Shown one piece after another: positions 11,710 through 20,630 of a DNA stretch of 37,134 bases. A program made the position numbers and the translations under genes. Positions within the stretch are counted from its first letter, which is position 1. Each line of letters opens with the position of its first letter. The notes under the pieces are model-generated. The model saw only the letters and a list, made by a program, of their open reading frames with translations. It had not been told where the DNA came from and ran no database searches. The stretch is from Kluyvera genomosp. 1 (GTDB taxonomy: Bacteria; Pseudomonadota; Gammaproteobacteria; Enterobacterales; Enterobacteriaceae), in the NCBI RefSeq assembly GCF_001266615.1, contig NZ_LGHZ01000039.1:1-37134 (forward strand), written 5' to 3'.

Positions 11710-13092
11710 TTAAACCGGCTTCACGCCAGCGCCCAGCAAGGCGTTTTCAAATTTATCGAGGAAGATTTCCAGCTCTTCATTGGTGATAAGCAGAGACGGC
11801 AGCAGACGCAGTACGCAACCGTGACGACCACCGCGCTCCAGAATCAGGCCGGATTCGAAGCATTTTTTCTGCAGCAGTGCAGACAGTTCGCCATCGGCTG
11901 GGTAGCAGCCCATGTGATCCTGCGCTTCGTTTGGTTTTACGATTTCGAGACCAATCATCAGGCCCAGACCGCGAACCTGGCCGATAACCGGATAGCGTTT
12001 CTGCAGTTCTGCCAGTTTGCCTTTCAGCCACTCGCCCTGGGCGGCAACTTTGTCGGCAATCTTGTCGTCTTTGAGGATCTTCAGCGTCGTTAAACCGGTG
12101 GCCATTGCCAGCTGGTTACCACGGAAAGTCCCGGTGTGGTGGCCTGGAGCCCACGCATCAAACTGCTTTTTAATCCCCAGAACCGCCAGTGGCAGACCGC
12201 CGCCGACCGCTTTGGACATCACGATGATATCTGGCTCAATACCGGCGTGTTCGAAGGCGAACAGCTTACCGGTACGGGCAAAGCCGGCCTGGACTTCATC
12301 GATAATCAGCAGAATGCCGTGCTCCTGAGTCACTTTGCGAATGCGCTGCAGCCACTCGACCGGAGCCGGGTTCACGCCGCCTTCACCCTGAACGGCTTCA
12401 AGAATAACCGCCGCAGGTTTACGCACGCCGCTTTCAACGTCGTTGATCAGGTTTTCAAAGTAGTAGGTCAGCGCTTTGACGCCCGCTTCGCCACCGATAC
12501 CCAGCGGGCAACGGTATTCGTGCGGATACGGCATGAACTGAACTTCTGCCATCATGTTGCTGACGGCTTCTTTTGGCGACAGGTTGCCGGTCACGGACAG
12601 CGCGCCATGGGTCATACCATGGTAGCCGCCGGAGAAGCTGATGATGCTAGAACGACCGGTGACTTTTTTAGCCAGTTTCAGCGCCGCTTCCACGGCATCT
12701 GCGCCGGATGGGCCGGTAAACTGCAGGCAATACTCTTTGCCCTGTCCCGGTAATAAAGAGAGTAAATAAGATGAAAATTCATCTTTTAATGGCGTAGTAA
12801 GATCGAGCGTATGTAACGGTAGGCCACTGGAGATGACACTTTGAATGCTTTGAAGCACATCGGGATGATTATGACCAAGCGCCAGAGTACCGGCACCTGC
12901 CAGACAATCAAGATATTGATTATTTTCAACATCAGTAATCCATACGCCCTGCGCTTTGGCAATCGCCAATGGCAGTTTACGTGGATAGCTTCTGACATTA
13001 GATTCAAACTCAGCTTGTCTTGCTAAAAAGGTATCATTGCTTTGCGGTAATGAATTAGCATTTAAAGTATCAATACGGACTTTATCCGTCAT
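11710..13092 (-). CDS. dat: Diaminobutyrate--2-oxoglutarate transaminase
   Basis: Dat interconverts L-aspartate 4-semialdehyde plus glutamate with L-2,4-diaminobutyrate plus 2-oxoglutarate. It is a class III PLP aminotransferase of 460 residues. [14 protein letters not shown] is at about 126-139, the cofactor aspartate is in [13 protein letters not shown] (residue 265), and the Schiff-base lysine is in MSKAVGGG (residue 294). The reading frame stays open upstream to 13206, but the extra 38 residues look unlike the family. The ATG at 13092 ([10 protein letters not shown]) fits known Dat starts and has AGGAG correctly spaced. It is the first gene of the dat-ddc operon and diverges from the lysC paralogue. 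Confidence 0.95.
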   Translation of the reverse strand: MTDKVRIDTLNANSLPQSNDTFLARQAEFESNVRSYPRKLPLAIAKAQGVWITDVENNQYLDCLAGAGTLALGHNHPDVLQSIQSVISSGLPLHTLDLTTPLKDEFSSYLLSLLPGQGKEYCLQFTGPSGADAVEAALKLAKKVTGRSSIISFSGGYHGMTHGALSVTGNLSPKEAVSNMMAEVQFMPYPHEYRCPLGIGGEAGVKALTYYFENLINDVESGVRKPAAVILEAVQGEGGVNPAPVEWLQRIRKVTQEHGILLIIDEVQAGFARTGKLFAFEHAGIEPDIIVMSKAVGGGLPLAVLGIKKQFDAWAPGHHTGTFRGNQLAMATGLTTLKILKDDKIADKVAAQGEWLKGKLAELQKRYPVIGQVRGLGLMIGLEIVKPNEAQDHMGCYPADGELSALLQKKCFESGLILERGGRHGCVLRLLPSLLITNEELEIFLDKFENALLGAGVKPV

Positions 13093-13173
13093 CATATCAC
13101 TCCTACAAGCAGGCGTAGATTTGCGCCCGATTGAATAAATGGTTAAAAGGATTGCCTGTAAAAAAACGCGGCT

Positions 13174-13202
13174 AATATATGTTGTTTTAAGCATGGACTC
13201 AA
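13174..13202 (-). promoter_or_regulatory. Putative sigma-70 promoter for dat-ddc
   Basis: On the minus strand TTGAGT (13197-13202), a 17-base spacer and TATATT (13174-13179) make a good promoter. The predicted transcript start leaves a leader of about 75 bases before the dat ATG. This supports choosing the shorter dat start, because the longer one would begin upstream of the transcript. Confidence 0.55.
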
Positions 13203-13495
13203 TCATTTATTTTTCCGCGCTTTTTAACAACTTTTTTCCCTTTAAAATCAACCAATAGCGTTAACTCATCAACAACGATTTCAGCAAGAATTGTTACCAT
13301 TTATCTTAAACAGCAACAGATGGCTACAATGCGGACAATCTAATGAAATCCATCAGATTGACAGGGTTTTATTAATTTTTTACACGTTTTTACCATTAAT
13401 AGAGTAAGTCTTCTTTAGTTAAAGCACGATCTTTAACTTGTTTATGGTTTATTAAAATAAATAAGTCGATCCCTAAGGATAAATCACTTAGTATG
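13203..13495. other. AT-rich divergent control region between dat and lysC paralogue
   Basis: This stretch has no credible gene. A perfect TTGACA at 13358-13363 points towards lysC, but the hexamer 17 bases downstream (TACACG) is a poor -10, so the lysC promoter remains uncertain. A small dyad CTAAG/CTTAG (13473-13491) precedes the structured leader. Confidence 0.5.
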
Positions 13496-13705
13496 GCGCG
13501 CTTATTTACATACGCTGTAAATAAACAGTTAATGCGCATTCCCCGGTAACGAGCGACAGGCGAAACTCGTTATCGACAACAGGAGTATTTCCTGGGTTGT
13601 CATTAGAAATGTTCGCGGGCGGACATTTCGTAAGGCGAAGCAGTCTTCCCTTATGCCGAGAATGAAAATTTTCTAGCCATGTATTTATGGCGCCCTGATA
13701 TGAGA
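13496..13705 (+). promoter_or_regulatory. Lysine-riboswitch-like leader of the lysC paralogue
   Basis: The leader can fold into four successive stems. The first has TTATTTAC/GTAAATAA (13502-13524), with possible GCGC pairing outside it. The second is GGTAACGAG/CTCGTTATC (13545-13574). The third has GACAAC/GTTGTC enclosing AGGA/TCCT (13575-13601). The fourth is GAAATGT/ACATTTC (13606-13629). From memory, the E. coli lysC riboswitch shares the CCTGGGTTGTCA junction, a GTTCGC...TTTCGYAAG arm, a downstream TCTTCCCTTRTGCC block and the last bases before the ATG. The fourth stem differs from E. coli by paired changes, as expected for a conserved helix. The 5' part and the expression platform look shortened and the AGAGG-type core motif is not clear, so lysine binding is uncertain. 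Confidence 0.6.
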
Positions 13706-13710
13706 TTGTT

Positions 13711-15072
13711 ATGACTCGCATTTATCCACAGTTCATCGTTGCCAAATTTGGCGGCACTAGCGTTGCTGATTTTGATGCAATGAATCGCAGCGCCAGCATT
13801 GTCCTTTCCGATCAAAATGTTCGTTTAGTGGTTCTGTCGGCCTCGGCAGGCGTCACAAACTTGCTGGTCGAGCTTTCTGAAGGTCTGGAAAGCCATCTGC
13901 AATTAGACAAGATTGAGACACTTCGCACTATCCAGCACAACATCATTTCTCGCCTGAAGAACCCATCCATCATCAGCGCAGAAATTGATAATCTTCTCGA
14001 TAATATTGGCCGCCTTGCGCAAATTGCGATGACGTCTCCGTCAACCGCATTGAGCGATGAACTGGTGAGCCACGGGGAGTTGATGTCGAGCCTGCTTTTC
14101 ACCGAAGTTTTACGTGAACGCGGCGTTGAAGCCAGTTGGTTTGACGCGCGTAGCGTTATGCGCACCGATTCAAACTACGGCTGCGCGGAGCCTGATGTCA
14201 CGGCGCTGGCTGAACTCGCGGAAATGCACTTACGTCCGCGTATTGAACAAGCCATCATGATTACCCAGGGTTTTATTGGTCGCGATGCCGCTGGCCACAC
14301 CACAACGCTGGGGCGTGGCGGCAGTGATTACACGGCATCCCTTCTGGGTGAAGCGTTGCATGCAGCTCGCGTGGATATTTGGACCGACGTTGCCGGTATC
14401 TACACCACCGACCCGCGCATTGCGCCGCAAGCAAAACGCATCGATAGCATCTCATTTTCTGAAGCCAGCGATATGGCCGCTTACGGCGCCAAGGTTTTGC
14501 ACCCAGCAACGTTAATGCCCGCGATGCGCAAAAATATTCCGGTGTTTGTCGGTTCCAGCAAAGATACCGTCGCCGGCGGCACGTTGGTCTGTAGCACAAC
14601 GGAAAACCCACCTAGCTATCGCGCGGTTGCCGTGCGCCGCAAGCAGACGCTGCTGCGCCTGCACAGCCTGAATACGCAACCGTCCTATCGTTTCTTAGCG
14701 CAGATTTTTGCTCTTTTAGAACAGCATACGGTAGCGGCAGATCTGGTTACCACGTCTGAGAACAGCATTGCGCTGGCGCTGGATTCCACCAATGCCACGT
14801 CCGGTGAAGATCCGACGCTGACTACCGCGCTATTCACCGCCCTTTCTTCGCACTGCCGCGTTGAAGTGGAAACCGGATTGGCGCTGGTCACTCTTATCGG
14901 CAATCAGCTGACCCAGGCATCCAGCGTCTGCAAAGATGTCTTCGCTCGTTTTGACGAACATGCGGTGCGGATGATTTGTCACGGTGCATCGACTAACAAC
15001 TTGTGCTTCCTGCTGCCGGGCGATGTAGCCGATAGCGCAGTAAAAGCATTGCATCAGCGCTTATTTGAATAA
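13711..15072 (+). CDS. lysC: Aspartokinase III paralogue (LysC-like)
   Basis: Aspartokinase phosphorylates aspartate, the first step to aspartate semialdehyde. The 453-residue product aligns without gaps to E. coli LysC from KFGGTSVADFDAMNRS (residues 12-27) through GRGGSDYTA to the two C-terminal ACT domains and the ending LFE, with a four-residue N-terminal extension. It is clearly more divergent from E. coli LysC than the neighbouring core genes are from theirs, and lies away from the usual lysC locus, so I infer a second copy. In the lysine-binding ACT domain S325, F328, L329, D344, T348, S349 and E350 are kept. The residues matching E. coli E250, M318, G323, V339 and T352 are D254, T322, R327, A343 and A356. 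It diverges from dat-ddc, which use its downstream product. Confidence 0.93.
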   Translation: MTRIYPQFIVAKFGGTSVADFDAMNRSASIVLSDQNVRLVVLSASAGVTNLLVELSEGLESHLQLDKIETLRTIQHNIISRLKNPSIISAEIDNLLDNIGRLAQIAMTSPSTALSDELVSHGELMSSLLFTEVLRERGVEASWFDARSVMRTDSNYGCAEPDVTALAELAEMHLRPRIEQAIMITQGFIGRDAAGHTTTLGRGGSDYTASLLGEALHAARVDIWTDVAGIYTTDPRIAPQAKRIDSISFSEASDMAAYGAKVLHPATLMPAMRKNIPVFVGSSKDTVAGGTLVCSTTENPPSYRAVAVRRKQTLLRLHSLNTQPSYRFLAQIFALLEQHTVAADLVTTSENSIALALDSTNATSGEDPTLTTALFTALSSHCRVEVETGLALVTLIGNQLTQASSVCKDVFARFDEHAVRMICHGASTNNLCFLLPGDVADSAVKALHQRLFE

Positions 15073-15090
15073 TCGTTTGAACAATAAAAT

Positions 15091-15115
15091 GGGCACGCGG
15101 CTGGTTAACGTGCCC
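15091..15115 (+). terminator. Hairpin downstream of the lysC paralogue
   Basis: GGGCACG and CGTGCCC pair around an 11-base loop, about 20 bases after the lysC stop. There is no T-run directly after, so it may act together with the adjacent ychH terminator hairpin. Confidence 0.45.
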
Positions 15116-15126
15116 TACATAAAGAA

Positions 15127-15152
15127 AAGTCCCGGTCTTTCGACCAGGACTT
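15127..15152 (-). terminator. Rho-independent terminator of ychH
   Basis: Read leftward: AAGTCCTGGTC, a GAAA tetraloop, GACCGGGACTT and then TTCTTT. The stem has one mismatch. It lies about 40 bases past the ychH stop and also sits at the end of the convergent lysC transcript. Confidence 0.75.
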
Positions 15153-15189
15153 CACAAATTTTCTTTCCGGTTCCGTTTGGCGCTATTAT

Positions 15190-15474
15190 TTAGCTGTGGC
15201 GATGAGACGTGTTGTTGTTACGGCGGCAGCGTTTGTCATAGTGACGCACCCACCAATATCTGTCGCTAATACGCTCATGCCCACCCACACGCGCCCCGGT
15301 AAGCCAAAGTACGGCACCGACGAAGATGCTGAGGATCGCACCATGTGCAAAGAACTGTGGCAGGTTAAGTTGCGGCAGCTGGTTTAAAATGGAATAACCG
15401 ACGCCTACGACCATCACGATCAAGCCTAACCCCATAAGCACATTACCGAGTAACGAAGCGTTTTTGCGTTTCAT
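15190..15474 (-). CDS. ychH: Stress-induced membrane protein YchH
   Basis: This is a 94-residue protein with two membrane segments (about 8-28 and 40-60) and a basic, arginine/asparagine-rich tail after RYWWVRHYDKRCRR. E. coli YchH has 92 residues, the same MKRKNASLLGN start, and the same tail; it is linked to stress resistance and biofilm formation, mechanism unknown. The frame extends to 15588, but the ATG at 15474, with GGAGGTGA upstream, is the family start. It is transcribed towards lysC and divergent from pth. Confidence 0.93.
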   Translation of the reverse strand: MKRKNASLLGNVLMGLGLIVMVVGVGYSILNQLPQLNLPQFFAHGAILSIFVGAVLWLTGARVGGHERISDRYWWVRHYDKRCRRNNNTSHRHS

Positions 15475-15534
15475 AGTGTCACCTCCGTAGATTGGCTGCG
15501 GGTTTAGGGATATATCCCTATTCCTAGTGTGTAA

Positions 15535-15577
15535 AGTATAGACAACACCACAAAATATAATTGCGCCTCCGATCACA
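15535..15577 (-). promoter_or_regulatory. ychH promoter with CRP-like site
   Basis: On the minus strand TATACT (15535-15540) is a good -10. A TGTGA-N6-GCGCA element (15562-15577) is centred about 41.5 bases upstream of the predicted start, the usual position for class II CRP activation. One half-site is perfect; the other matches three of five positions. E. coli ychH is reported to respond to CRP, so the assignment is plausible. Confidence 0.45.
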
Positions 15578-15752
15578 AATGAGCACATATAATCAACAAA
15601 ACTTTACATTTAAGTTACTGAAATGCATTAAATCCATATTATTTCTTTTTAGAACTATTCAGTTTTCACCCCTTTCGCCGCTAATTTTTGTCAACCGCGC
15701 TGCCACGACGTAAACTAGCCGCCGGAAAGATTGCCCACTCAGGAATAACTAC

Positions 15753-16337
15753 GTGACGATTAAACTGATTGTCGGCCTGGCCAACCCCGGTGCAGAGTAC
15801 GCACAGACGCGCCACAACGCGGGCGCCTGGTATGTCGATTTGCTCGCAGAGCGTTTTCGCGCCCCGCTGCGAGAAGAAAGTAAATTTTTTGGCTACACCT
15901 CCCGCATTAATATGGCTGGAGAGGATGTTCGCCTACTGGTGCCCACGACGTTTATGAACCTCAGCGGCAAAGCCGTTGCGGCACTGGCCACCTTCTATCG
16001 CATTAATCCAGATGAAATTCTGGTGGCGCACGATGAGCTGGATCTGCCGCCAGGCGTGGCAAAGTTTAAGCTCGGCGGTGGCCACGGCGGCCACAACGGG
16101 CTGAAAGATATCATCAGCAAATTGGGGAATAACCCTAATTTTCACCGCTTACGCATCGGAATCGGTCATCCGGGCGATAAAAGTAAGGTTGTCGGTTTTG
16201 TCTTGGGTAAACCCCAGGCGGCTGAGCAGAAACTTATTGACGATGCGGTAGACGAAGCGGCGTGCTGCACTGAGGTTTGGCTGAAAGACGGCCTGACGAA
16301 AGCCACTAACCGCTTACACGCTTTCAAGGCGCAATAA
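15753..16337 (+). CDS. pth: Peptidyl-tRNA hydrolase
   Basis: Pth cleaves the ester bond of peptidyl-tRNAs that fall off the ribosome, recycling tRNA. The 194-residue product has the E. coli length and motifs: GLANPG near the N-terminus, the catalytic histidine in TRHNAGAW (residue 21 region), the FMNLSG segment and [14 protein letters not shown]. The start is GTG at 15753, as in E. coli, with AGGAA upstream. It is followed after about 215 bases by ychF, the usual enterobacterial neighbour. Confidence 0.98.
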   Translation: MTIKLIVGLANPGAEYAQTRHNAGAWYVDLLAERFRAPLREESKFFGYTSRINMAGEDVRLLVPTTFMNLSGKAVAALATFYRINPDEILVAHDELDLPPGVAKFKLGGGHGGHNGLKDIISKLGNNPNFHRLRIGIGHPGDKSKVVGFVLGKPQAAEQKLIDDAVDEAACCTEVWLKDGLTKATNRLHAFKAQ

Positions 16338-16445
16338 GTATCCAGTGATACACAAATCCTTCATACCGCACTCAGGGCGATTTTGGCTCTGCAACCGTAA
16401 TGAGGCGCGCGTCGGCAAAGCCTGCCGCACCTGAAGGATAAAGTG

Positions 16446-16478
16446 CATACGGTATTTTTCCCGTATGACGTGTATAAT
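16446..16478 (+). promoter_or_regulatory. Putative ychF promoter with inverted repeat
   Basis: A perfect TATAAT (16473-16478) lies about 75 bases before the ychF ATG. Its -35 region is occupied by an inverted repeat, CATACGG/CCGTATG (16446-16467), rather than a recognisable -35 hexamer. The repeat could be an operator or the end of the pth transcript. Confidence 0.4.
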
Positions 16479-16553
16479 AGGCAGAGTTATTTACTTTTCT
16501 ACAATCTGTTTTCGATAACAGGTTGAAAATCAAAAGATTAAGGTGATTTAAAC

Positions 16554-17648
16554 ATGGGATTCAAATGCGGTATCGTTGGTTTGCCAAACGTAGGCAAATC
16601 CACCCTGTTCAACGCGCTCACTAAAGCGGGTATTGAAGCGGCAAACTTCCCGTTCTGTACTATCGAGCCGAACACCGGTGTGGTCCCGATGCCCGATCCG
16701 CGTCTGGATCAGCTGGCTGAAATCGTTAAACCACAGCGTATTCTGCCAACCACCATGGAATTCGTTGATATCGCGGGCCTGGTAAAAGGCGCGTCTAAAG
16801 GTGAAGGCCTGGGTAACCAGTTCCTGACCAACATCCGTGAAACCGAAGCTATCGGTCACGTCGTTCGTTGTTTTGAAAACGACAACATCATCCACGTTAA
16901 CAACAAAGTTGACCCGGCTGATGATATCGAAGTCATCAACACCGAGCTGGCGCTGTCCGACCTCGACACCTGTGAGCGCGCTTTGCACCGCGTGCAGAAA
17001 AAAGCCAAAGGTGGCGATAAAGACGCAAAAGCGGAACAGGCTGCACTGGAAAAATGCCTGCCACAACTGGAAAACGCCGGCATGCTGCGTGCACTGAAAA
17101 CCCTGACCGAAGAAGACAAAGCGGCAATCAAATACCTGAGCTTCCTGACCCTGAAGCCAACGATGTACATCGCCAACGTCAACGAAGATGGTTTTGAAAA
17201 TAACCCATACCTCGACAAAGTGCGCGAAATCGCCGCTGCCGAAGGTTCTGTAGTTGTTGCCGTTTGCGCGGCTGTTGAAGCCGATATCGCTGAGCTTGAC
17301 GACGCAGACCGTGAAGAATTCATGGCTGAAATGGGCCTCGAAGAACCCGGCCTTAACCGCGTTATCCGCGCCGGTTATGAGTTACTGAGCCTGCAAACTT
17401 ACTTCACCGCTGGCGTGAAAGAAGTGCGTGCATGGACCATCCCTGTTGGCGCAACTGCCCCACAGGCCGCGGGTAAAATCCACACCGACTTCGAAAAAGG
17501 CTTCATCCGCGCGCAGACCATCGCGTTTGAAGACTTCATCACCTACAAAGGTGAGCAAGGCGCGAAAGAAGCCGGCAAGATGCGTGCAGAAGGGAAAGAT
17601 TACATCGTTAAAGATGGCGATGTGATGAACTTCTTGTTCAACGTCTGA
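16554..17648 (+). CDS. ychF: Redox-regulated ATPase YchF (Obg/OLA1 family)
   Basis: YchF is a ribosome-associated P-loop ATPase that acts as a negative regulator of the oxidative stress response. The 364-residue product has the Walker [10 protein letters not shown] (residues 9-17) and the switch segment [19 protein letters not shown]. It also has the NVNE motif that favours ATP over GTP, a coiled-coil helical insert around residues 130-180, and a C-terminal TGS domain ending in [12 protein letters not shown]. The ATG at 16554 has AAGGTGATTTAA before it. It closes the conserved core block; accessory DNA begins after its terminator. Confidence 0.98.
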   Translation: MGFKCGIVGLPNVGKSTLFNALTKAGIEAANFPFCTIEPNTGVVPMPDPRLDQLAEIVKPQRILPTTMEFVDIAGLVKGASKGEGLGNQFLTNIRETEAIGHVVRCFENDNIIHVNNKVDPADDIEVINTELALSDLDTCERALHRVQKKAKGGDKDAKAEQAALEKCLPQLENAGMLRALKTLTEEDKAAIKYLSFLTLKPTMYIANVNEDGFENNPYLDKVREIAAAEGSVVVAVCAAVEADIAELDDADREEFMAEMGLEEPGLNRVIRAGYELLSLQTYFTAGVKEVRAWTIPVGATAPQAAGKIHTDFEKGFIRAQTIAFEDFITYKGEQGAKEAGKMRAEGKDYIVKDGDVMNFLFNV

Positions 17649-17705
17649 TTAGTTTCTGCTTTCTCATGGGATTTACGAAATCTCATGCAGATAGCTAAGA
17701 GTTGA

Positions 17706-17740
17706 AAAAATCCACGCTCTATAGCGTGGATTTTTATTTT
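17706..17740 (+). terminator. Rho-independent terminator of ychF
   Basis: AAAAATCCACGCT, loop CTAT, AGCGTGGATTTTT and further T residues. The stem is 13 bases and perfect. It marks the boundary between core and accessory DNA. Confidence 0.92.
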
Positions 17741-18519
17741 GCTAATTCATAGACATCTTCTACTTATTCCCCTGCAGGGGATCCACTACGGTAATCTTAT
17801 CGTTTTTATAAGAATCTCGCACATCTTTGTGCTTCCTGAATATCTGTCAGTTCGGTTTCAATAACCCCATAATAATTTATTTTATTTCTCAGAATAAACG
17901 TCAGCATAGCGGCCTGTAACATGATCAGCCTCATTAATTACACCTGGGAAATTCCGGAGCCACTTTCACTGGGATACTAATAACGTAATGATAAAACCCT
18001 GCCCTTAACAACCCCATAAAATATATCAATATCATTGTCAATGGTATCAAAATTGCTATTGCTAATATCTACATCAAATGACATAGCGATGACATGCAAG
18101 CATTTTATATCAATCATATAAGCGCTTAAGTGGACTCAATGTTAAACAATAAAGAACTACGTACTCATGGGTAAAAGTCATGAATTTTATAATCCGTTGC
18201 GTCAAAAAACACGGAATAGTTATCTCTCCAACCAACAAACATAGAACGTTAAATCCGAGAGTCAGGCGGTGAGTTCCGCGGTAATCGTGGGTTATCACTA
18301 ACAGACTAAACAAGTACTAGAAAATGTTTATATCAGTAAAGATAAAAATGTAACCAAAATTTCCCAACAACGAGAGTTGACAGAAAACACGGAAAACGCT
18401 ATACCAGACTCATCAAAAGTTAATAAGATAGTTTTAATTGAATGCCTTTCTTAACAGCGCTATTTCTGTGTGTTAACAGATAGGCATGGTTGCCAATCAA
18501 TGACATGAAGGTCCAAACT
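17741..18519. other. AT-rich gene-poor stretch at the left edge of the accessory region
   Basis: No credible gene was found; the open frames here are short and lack ribosome sites. Two things stand out: a perfect 12-base palindrome CCCCTGCAGGGG at 17769-17780, and a good rightward promoter at 18377-18405. The base composition is clearly more AT-rich than in ychF, suggesting acquired or decayed DNA. Confidence 0.6.
18377..18405 (+). promoter_or_regulatory. Strong sigma-70 promoter upstream of the sheath gene
   Basis: TTGACA (18377-18382), a 17-base spacer and TATACC (18400-18405). The -35 is perfect and the -10 matches four of six. Transcription would start about 110 bases before the sheath ATG at 18520. 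Confidence 0.65.
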
Positions 18520-20079
18520 ATGGACGTAATGAAAACACCTGGCGTATATATTGTTGAGCAGAATGCATTCCCAAACTCAGTTGTTGAAGTTGCCACTGCG
18601 GTTCCCGCGTTTATCGGCTATACCGAAAAAGCAGATAACGGGGGTAAATCGTTAAGCAATCAAGGGTGTCGAATTACCTCTATGTCGGAATACCGCCAAT
18701 ATTTTGGCCGTGAACCTCAACATTTATTTGAGATATCCGAAATAAGCACCACGCATGATGCGAATACCCGTGAGGCATTCAAGCAATCAGGAAAAACCTA
18801 CCAAATAACGCAATCAAACACCCGCCATCATCTTTACTACAGCATGCTATTTTTCTTCCAAAATGGCGGCGGCCCTTGCTATATCGTCTCGGTAGGTAAT
18901 TATTCCGATGATATCGACGCAGCGGTATTAAAAGGCGGCATTCTGCCACTGATTAAAGAAGCCGAACCCACGATGCTGCTTATTCCTGAAGCCATTCAAC
19001 TGGCCGAGGACGACTGTATTAACGTCGAGCAGGCAATGCTAGGCCACTGCGGCGGCAAGATGAAAAACCGAGTAGCTATCCTGGATGTCTGGAACGGTTA
19101 CAAAGACCGCCAACACCCTGACGGTGACTGCGTTGAAAGCTTCCGCTCAAAACTCGGTACCAACTATCTCGATTACTCCGCGGCTTACTATCCCTGGCTC
19201 AATACCTCCATCGTGCAGGACAGCGATGTCAGTTTCCTCAACATCAGTAATATCGATAAGTTAGCTGAACTGCTGAACGGTGAAGTTGCGCTGATGTTCA
19301 GTGACTTAGAAGGTCTGTCTGAGGAAGAACTGAGTACGGACGGTAACAAACTCAGAGCCACGCGCAAACAGGCAATGCTTGATGAAATTGCCAAGCTCAG
19401 CGCTGAGTTCCCACGGCCGGATGCGGTGCTACTGCACAAGATTCTGTCGAATATGAGTCCGCTATACCAAACCATCATGGCGGACATTAAATTCCAGCAA
19501 AATATCCTGCCGCCTTCTTCGGCAATGGCGGGTATTTATACCATGGTCGATAACTCTCGTGGGGTGTGGAAGGCGCCGGCTAACGTCAGCGTTAATGCCG
19601 TGGTCTCCCCGACCGTCAGTATCAGCGATGACGGACAAGAAGATCTGAACGTCACAACTCAAGGTAAATCAATCAACGCCATTCGGCCGTTTATTGGGGA
19701 AGGTACACTCGTATGGGGAGCCAGGACGCTGGATGGCAATAGCCTGGACTGGCGTTATATCAACGTCCGACGCACGATGATTATGCTAGAAGAGTCCATT
19801 AAGCTTGCTTCTAAAACCTATGTCTTTGAGCCTAATGTGGCTAACACCTGGGTGTCGATGGAAAGCATGCTGGGCAATTTCCTGTACGGTATCTGGAAGC
19901 GAGGCGGGTTAGCCGGTTCAACGCCAGGGGACGCTTACAATGTCAGCGTAGGTCTGGGCAAGACGATGACCGGTAACGATATTCTGGAAGGTATTTTGCG
20001 TATTACCGTTATGGTTGCGATAGTTAGGCCAGCTGAGTTTATCGAAATTACCTTCCAGCAGAAAATGCAGGAGTCGTAG
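18520..20079 (+). CDS. Contractile tail sheath protein (eCIS/phage tail sheath family)
   Basis: Sheath subunits polymerise around an inner tube and contract to drive it into a target. The N-terminus KTPGVYIVEQNAFPNSVVEVATAVPAFIGYTE is the signature start of sheaths in extracellular contractile injection systems such as PVC and Afp; most of it lies within the first 40 residues. The C-terminal third, from about RGVWKAPANVSVNAV to FIEITFQQK, is the sheath handshake domain. I chose the ATG at 18520 because AAGG sits eight bases upstream; in-frame starts at 18490 (TTG) and 18505 are possible. At 519 residues it is a full-length single sheath, where PVC and Afp have three. The frame is intact. Confidence 0.85.
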   Translation: MDVMKTPGVYIVEQNAFPNSVVEVATAVPAFIGYTEKADNGGKSLSNQGCRITSMSEYRQYFGREPQHLFEISEISTTHDANTREAFKQSGKTYQITQSNTRHHLYYSMLFFFQNGGGPCYIVSVGNYSDDIDAAVLKGGILPLIKEAEPTMLLIPEAIQLAEDDCINVEQAMLGHCGGKMKNRVAILDVWNGYKDRQHPDGDCVESFRSKLGTNYLDYSAAYYPWLNTSIVQDSDVSFLNISNIDKLAELLNGEVALMFSDLEGLSEEELSTDGNKLRATRKQAMLDEIAKLSAEFPRPDAVLLHKILSNMSPLYQTIMADIKFQQNILPPSSAMAGIYTMVDNSRGVWKAPANVSVNAVVSPTVSISDDGQEDLNVTTQGKSINAIRPFIGEGTLVWGARTLDGNSLDWRYINVRRTMIMLEESIKLASKTYVFEPNVANTWVSMESMLGNFLYGIWKRGGLAGSTPGDAYNVSVGLGKTMTGNDILEGILRITVMVAIVRPAEFIEITFQQKMQES

Positions 20080-20157
20080 ATTCTACCCCCTGCATAATCG
20101 CATGGTTAGCATTCAGTATCGTCAAATATAACGTGGATAGCATTTCAGGAGACTCCC

Positions 20158-20628
20158 ATGGCCGATGATGGTTTAGCACAATCCGACACCATATGGCCAA
20201 TGCCGAAATTCCATTTCGAAGTGAAATGGGATGGCAGTGCTGGTGTGGGAATGGTGTCCGCATTTCAGGAAGTTTCAGGACTTGATTTAGACGCACACCC
20301 CATCGCATATCGCGCGGGTAATAGCCCGGTATTTTCGATAATAAAAATGCCCGGATTAATTAAAAGCGGCAACGTCACGCTTAAGAAAGGTGTTTTTAAA
20401 GGTGATAACAAGTTCTACGAATGGTATTCGAAGATCAAAATGAACACCATCGCCCGAACTGCCGTGACCATCAATCTGCTCGATGAAAAAGGCACGACTC
20501 GTAAAAGCTGGACGGCTTCTAATGCCTATCCCGTCAAGCTGAAAATGGCCCCTTTCAACTCAATGCAAAATGGCATCGCGATTGAAGAAATTGAAATTTG
20601 CCTTCATCATTTGAAAAGGAACTTATAA
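20158..20628 (+). CDS. Contractile injection system tube protein (T4 gp19-like)
   Basis: The 156-residue product matches the inner-tube family: an N-terminal MPKFHFEVKWDG strand, then SAFQEVSGLDLDAHPIAYR, GLIKSGNVTLKKGVFKGDNKFYEWY, and a C-terminal IAIEEIEICLHHLKR strand. Such proteins stack as hexameric rings inside the sheath and carry the spike at their end. A clear AGGAG precedes the ATG. It follows the sheath by 78 bases, the usual eCIS order. The frame is complete and key family segments are present, so the protein could still fold and polymerise. Confidence 0.85.
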   Translation: MADDGLAQSDTIWPMPKFHFEVKWDGSAGVGMVSAFQEVSGLDLDAHPIAYRAGNSPVFSIIKMPGLIKSGNVTLKKGVFKGDNKFYEWYSKIKMNTIARTAVTINLLDEKGTTRKSWTASNAYPVKLKMAPFNSMQNGIAIEEIEICLHHLKRNL

Positions 20629-20630
20629 CC

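Noticed and set aside
13093-13206. N-terminal 38-residue extension of dat
   Set aside because: The predicted promoter lies at 13174-13202, the extension has no ribosome site, and known Dat proteins begin at MTDK; the ATG at 13092 has a well-spaced AGGAG.
17769-17786. Possible cloning linker (adjacent PstI/SbfI and BamHI sites)
   Set aside because: The flanks look native and no vector sequence is present; the run of sites is most simply a palindrome plus chance.
18110-18313. 67-codon open frame on the minus strand
   Set aside because: No ribosome site, no recognisable family, and it lies in AT-rich decayed-looking DNA.
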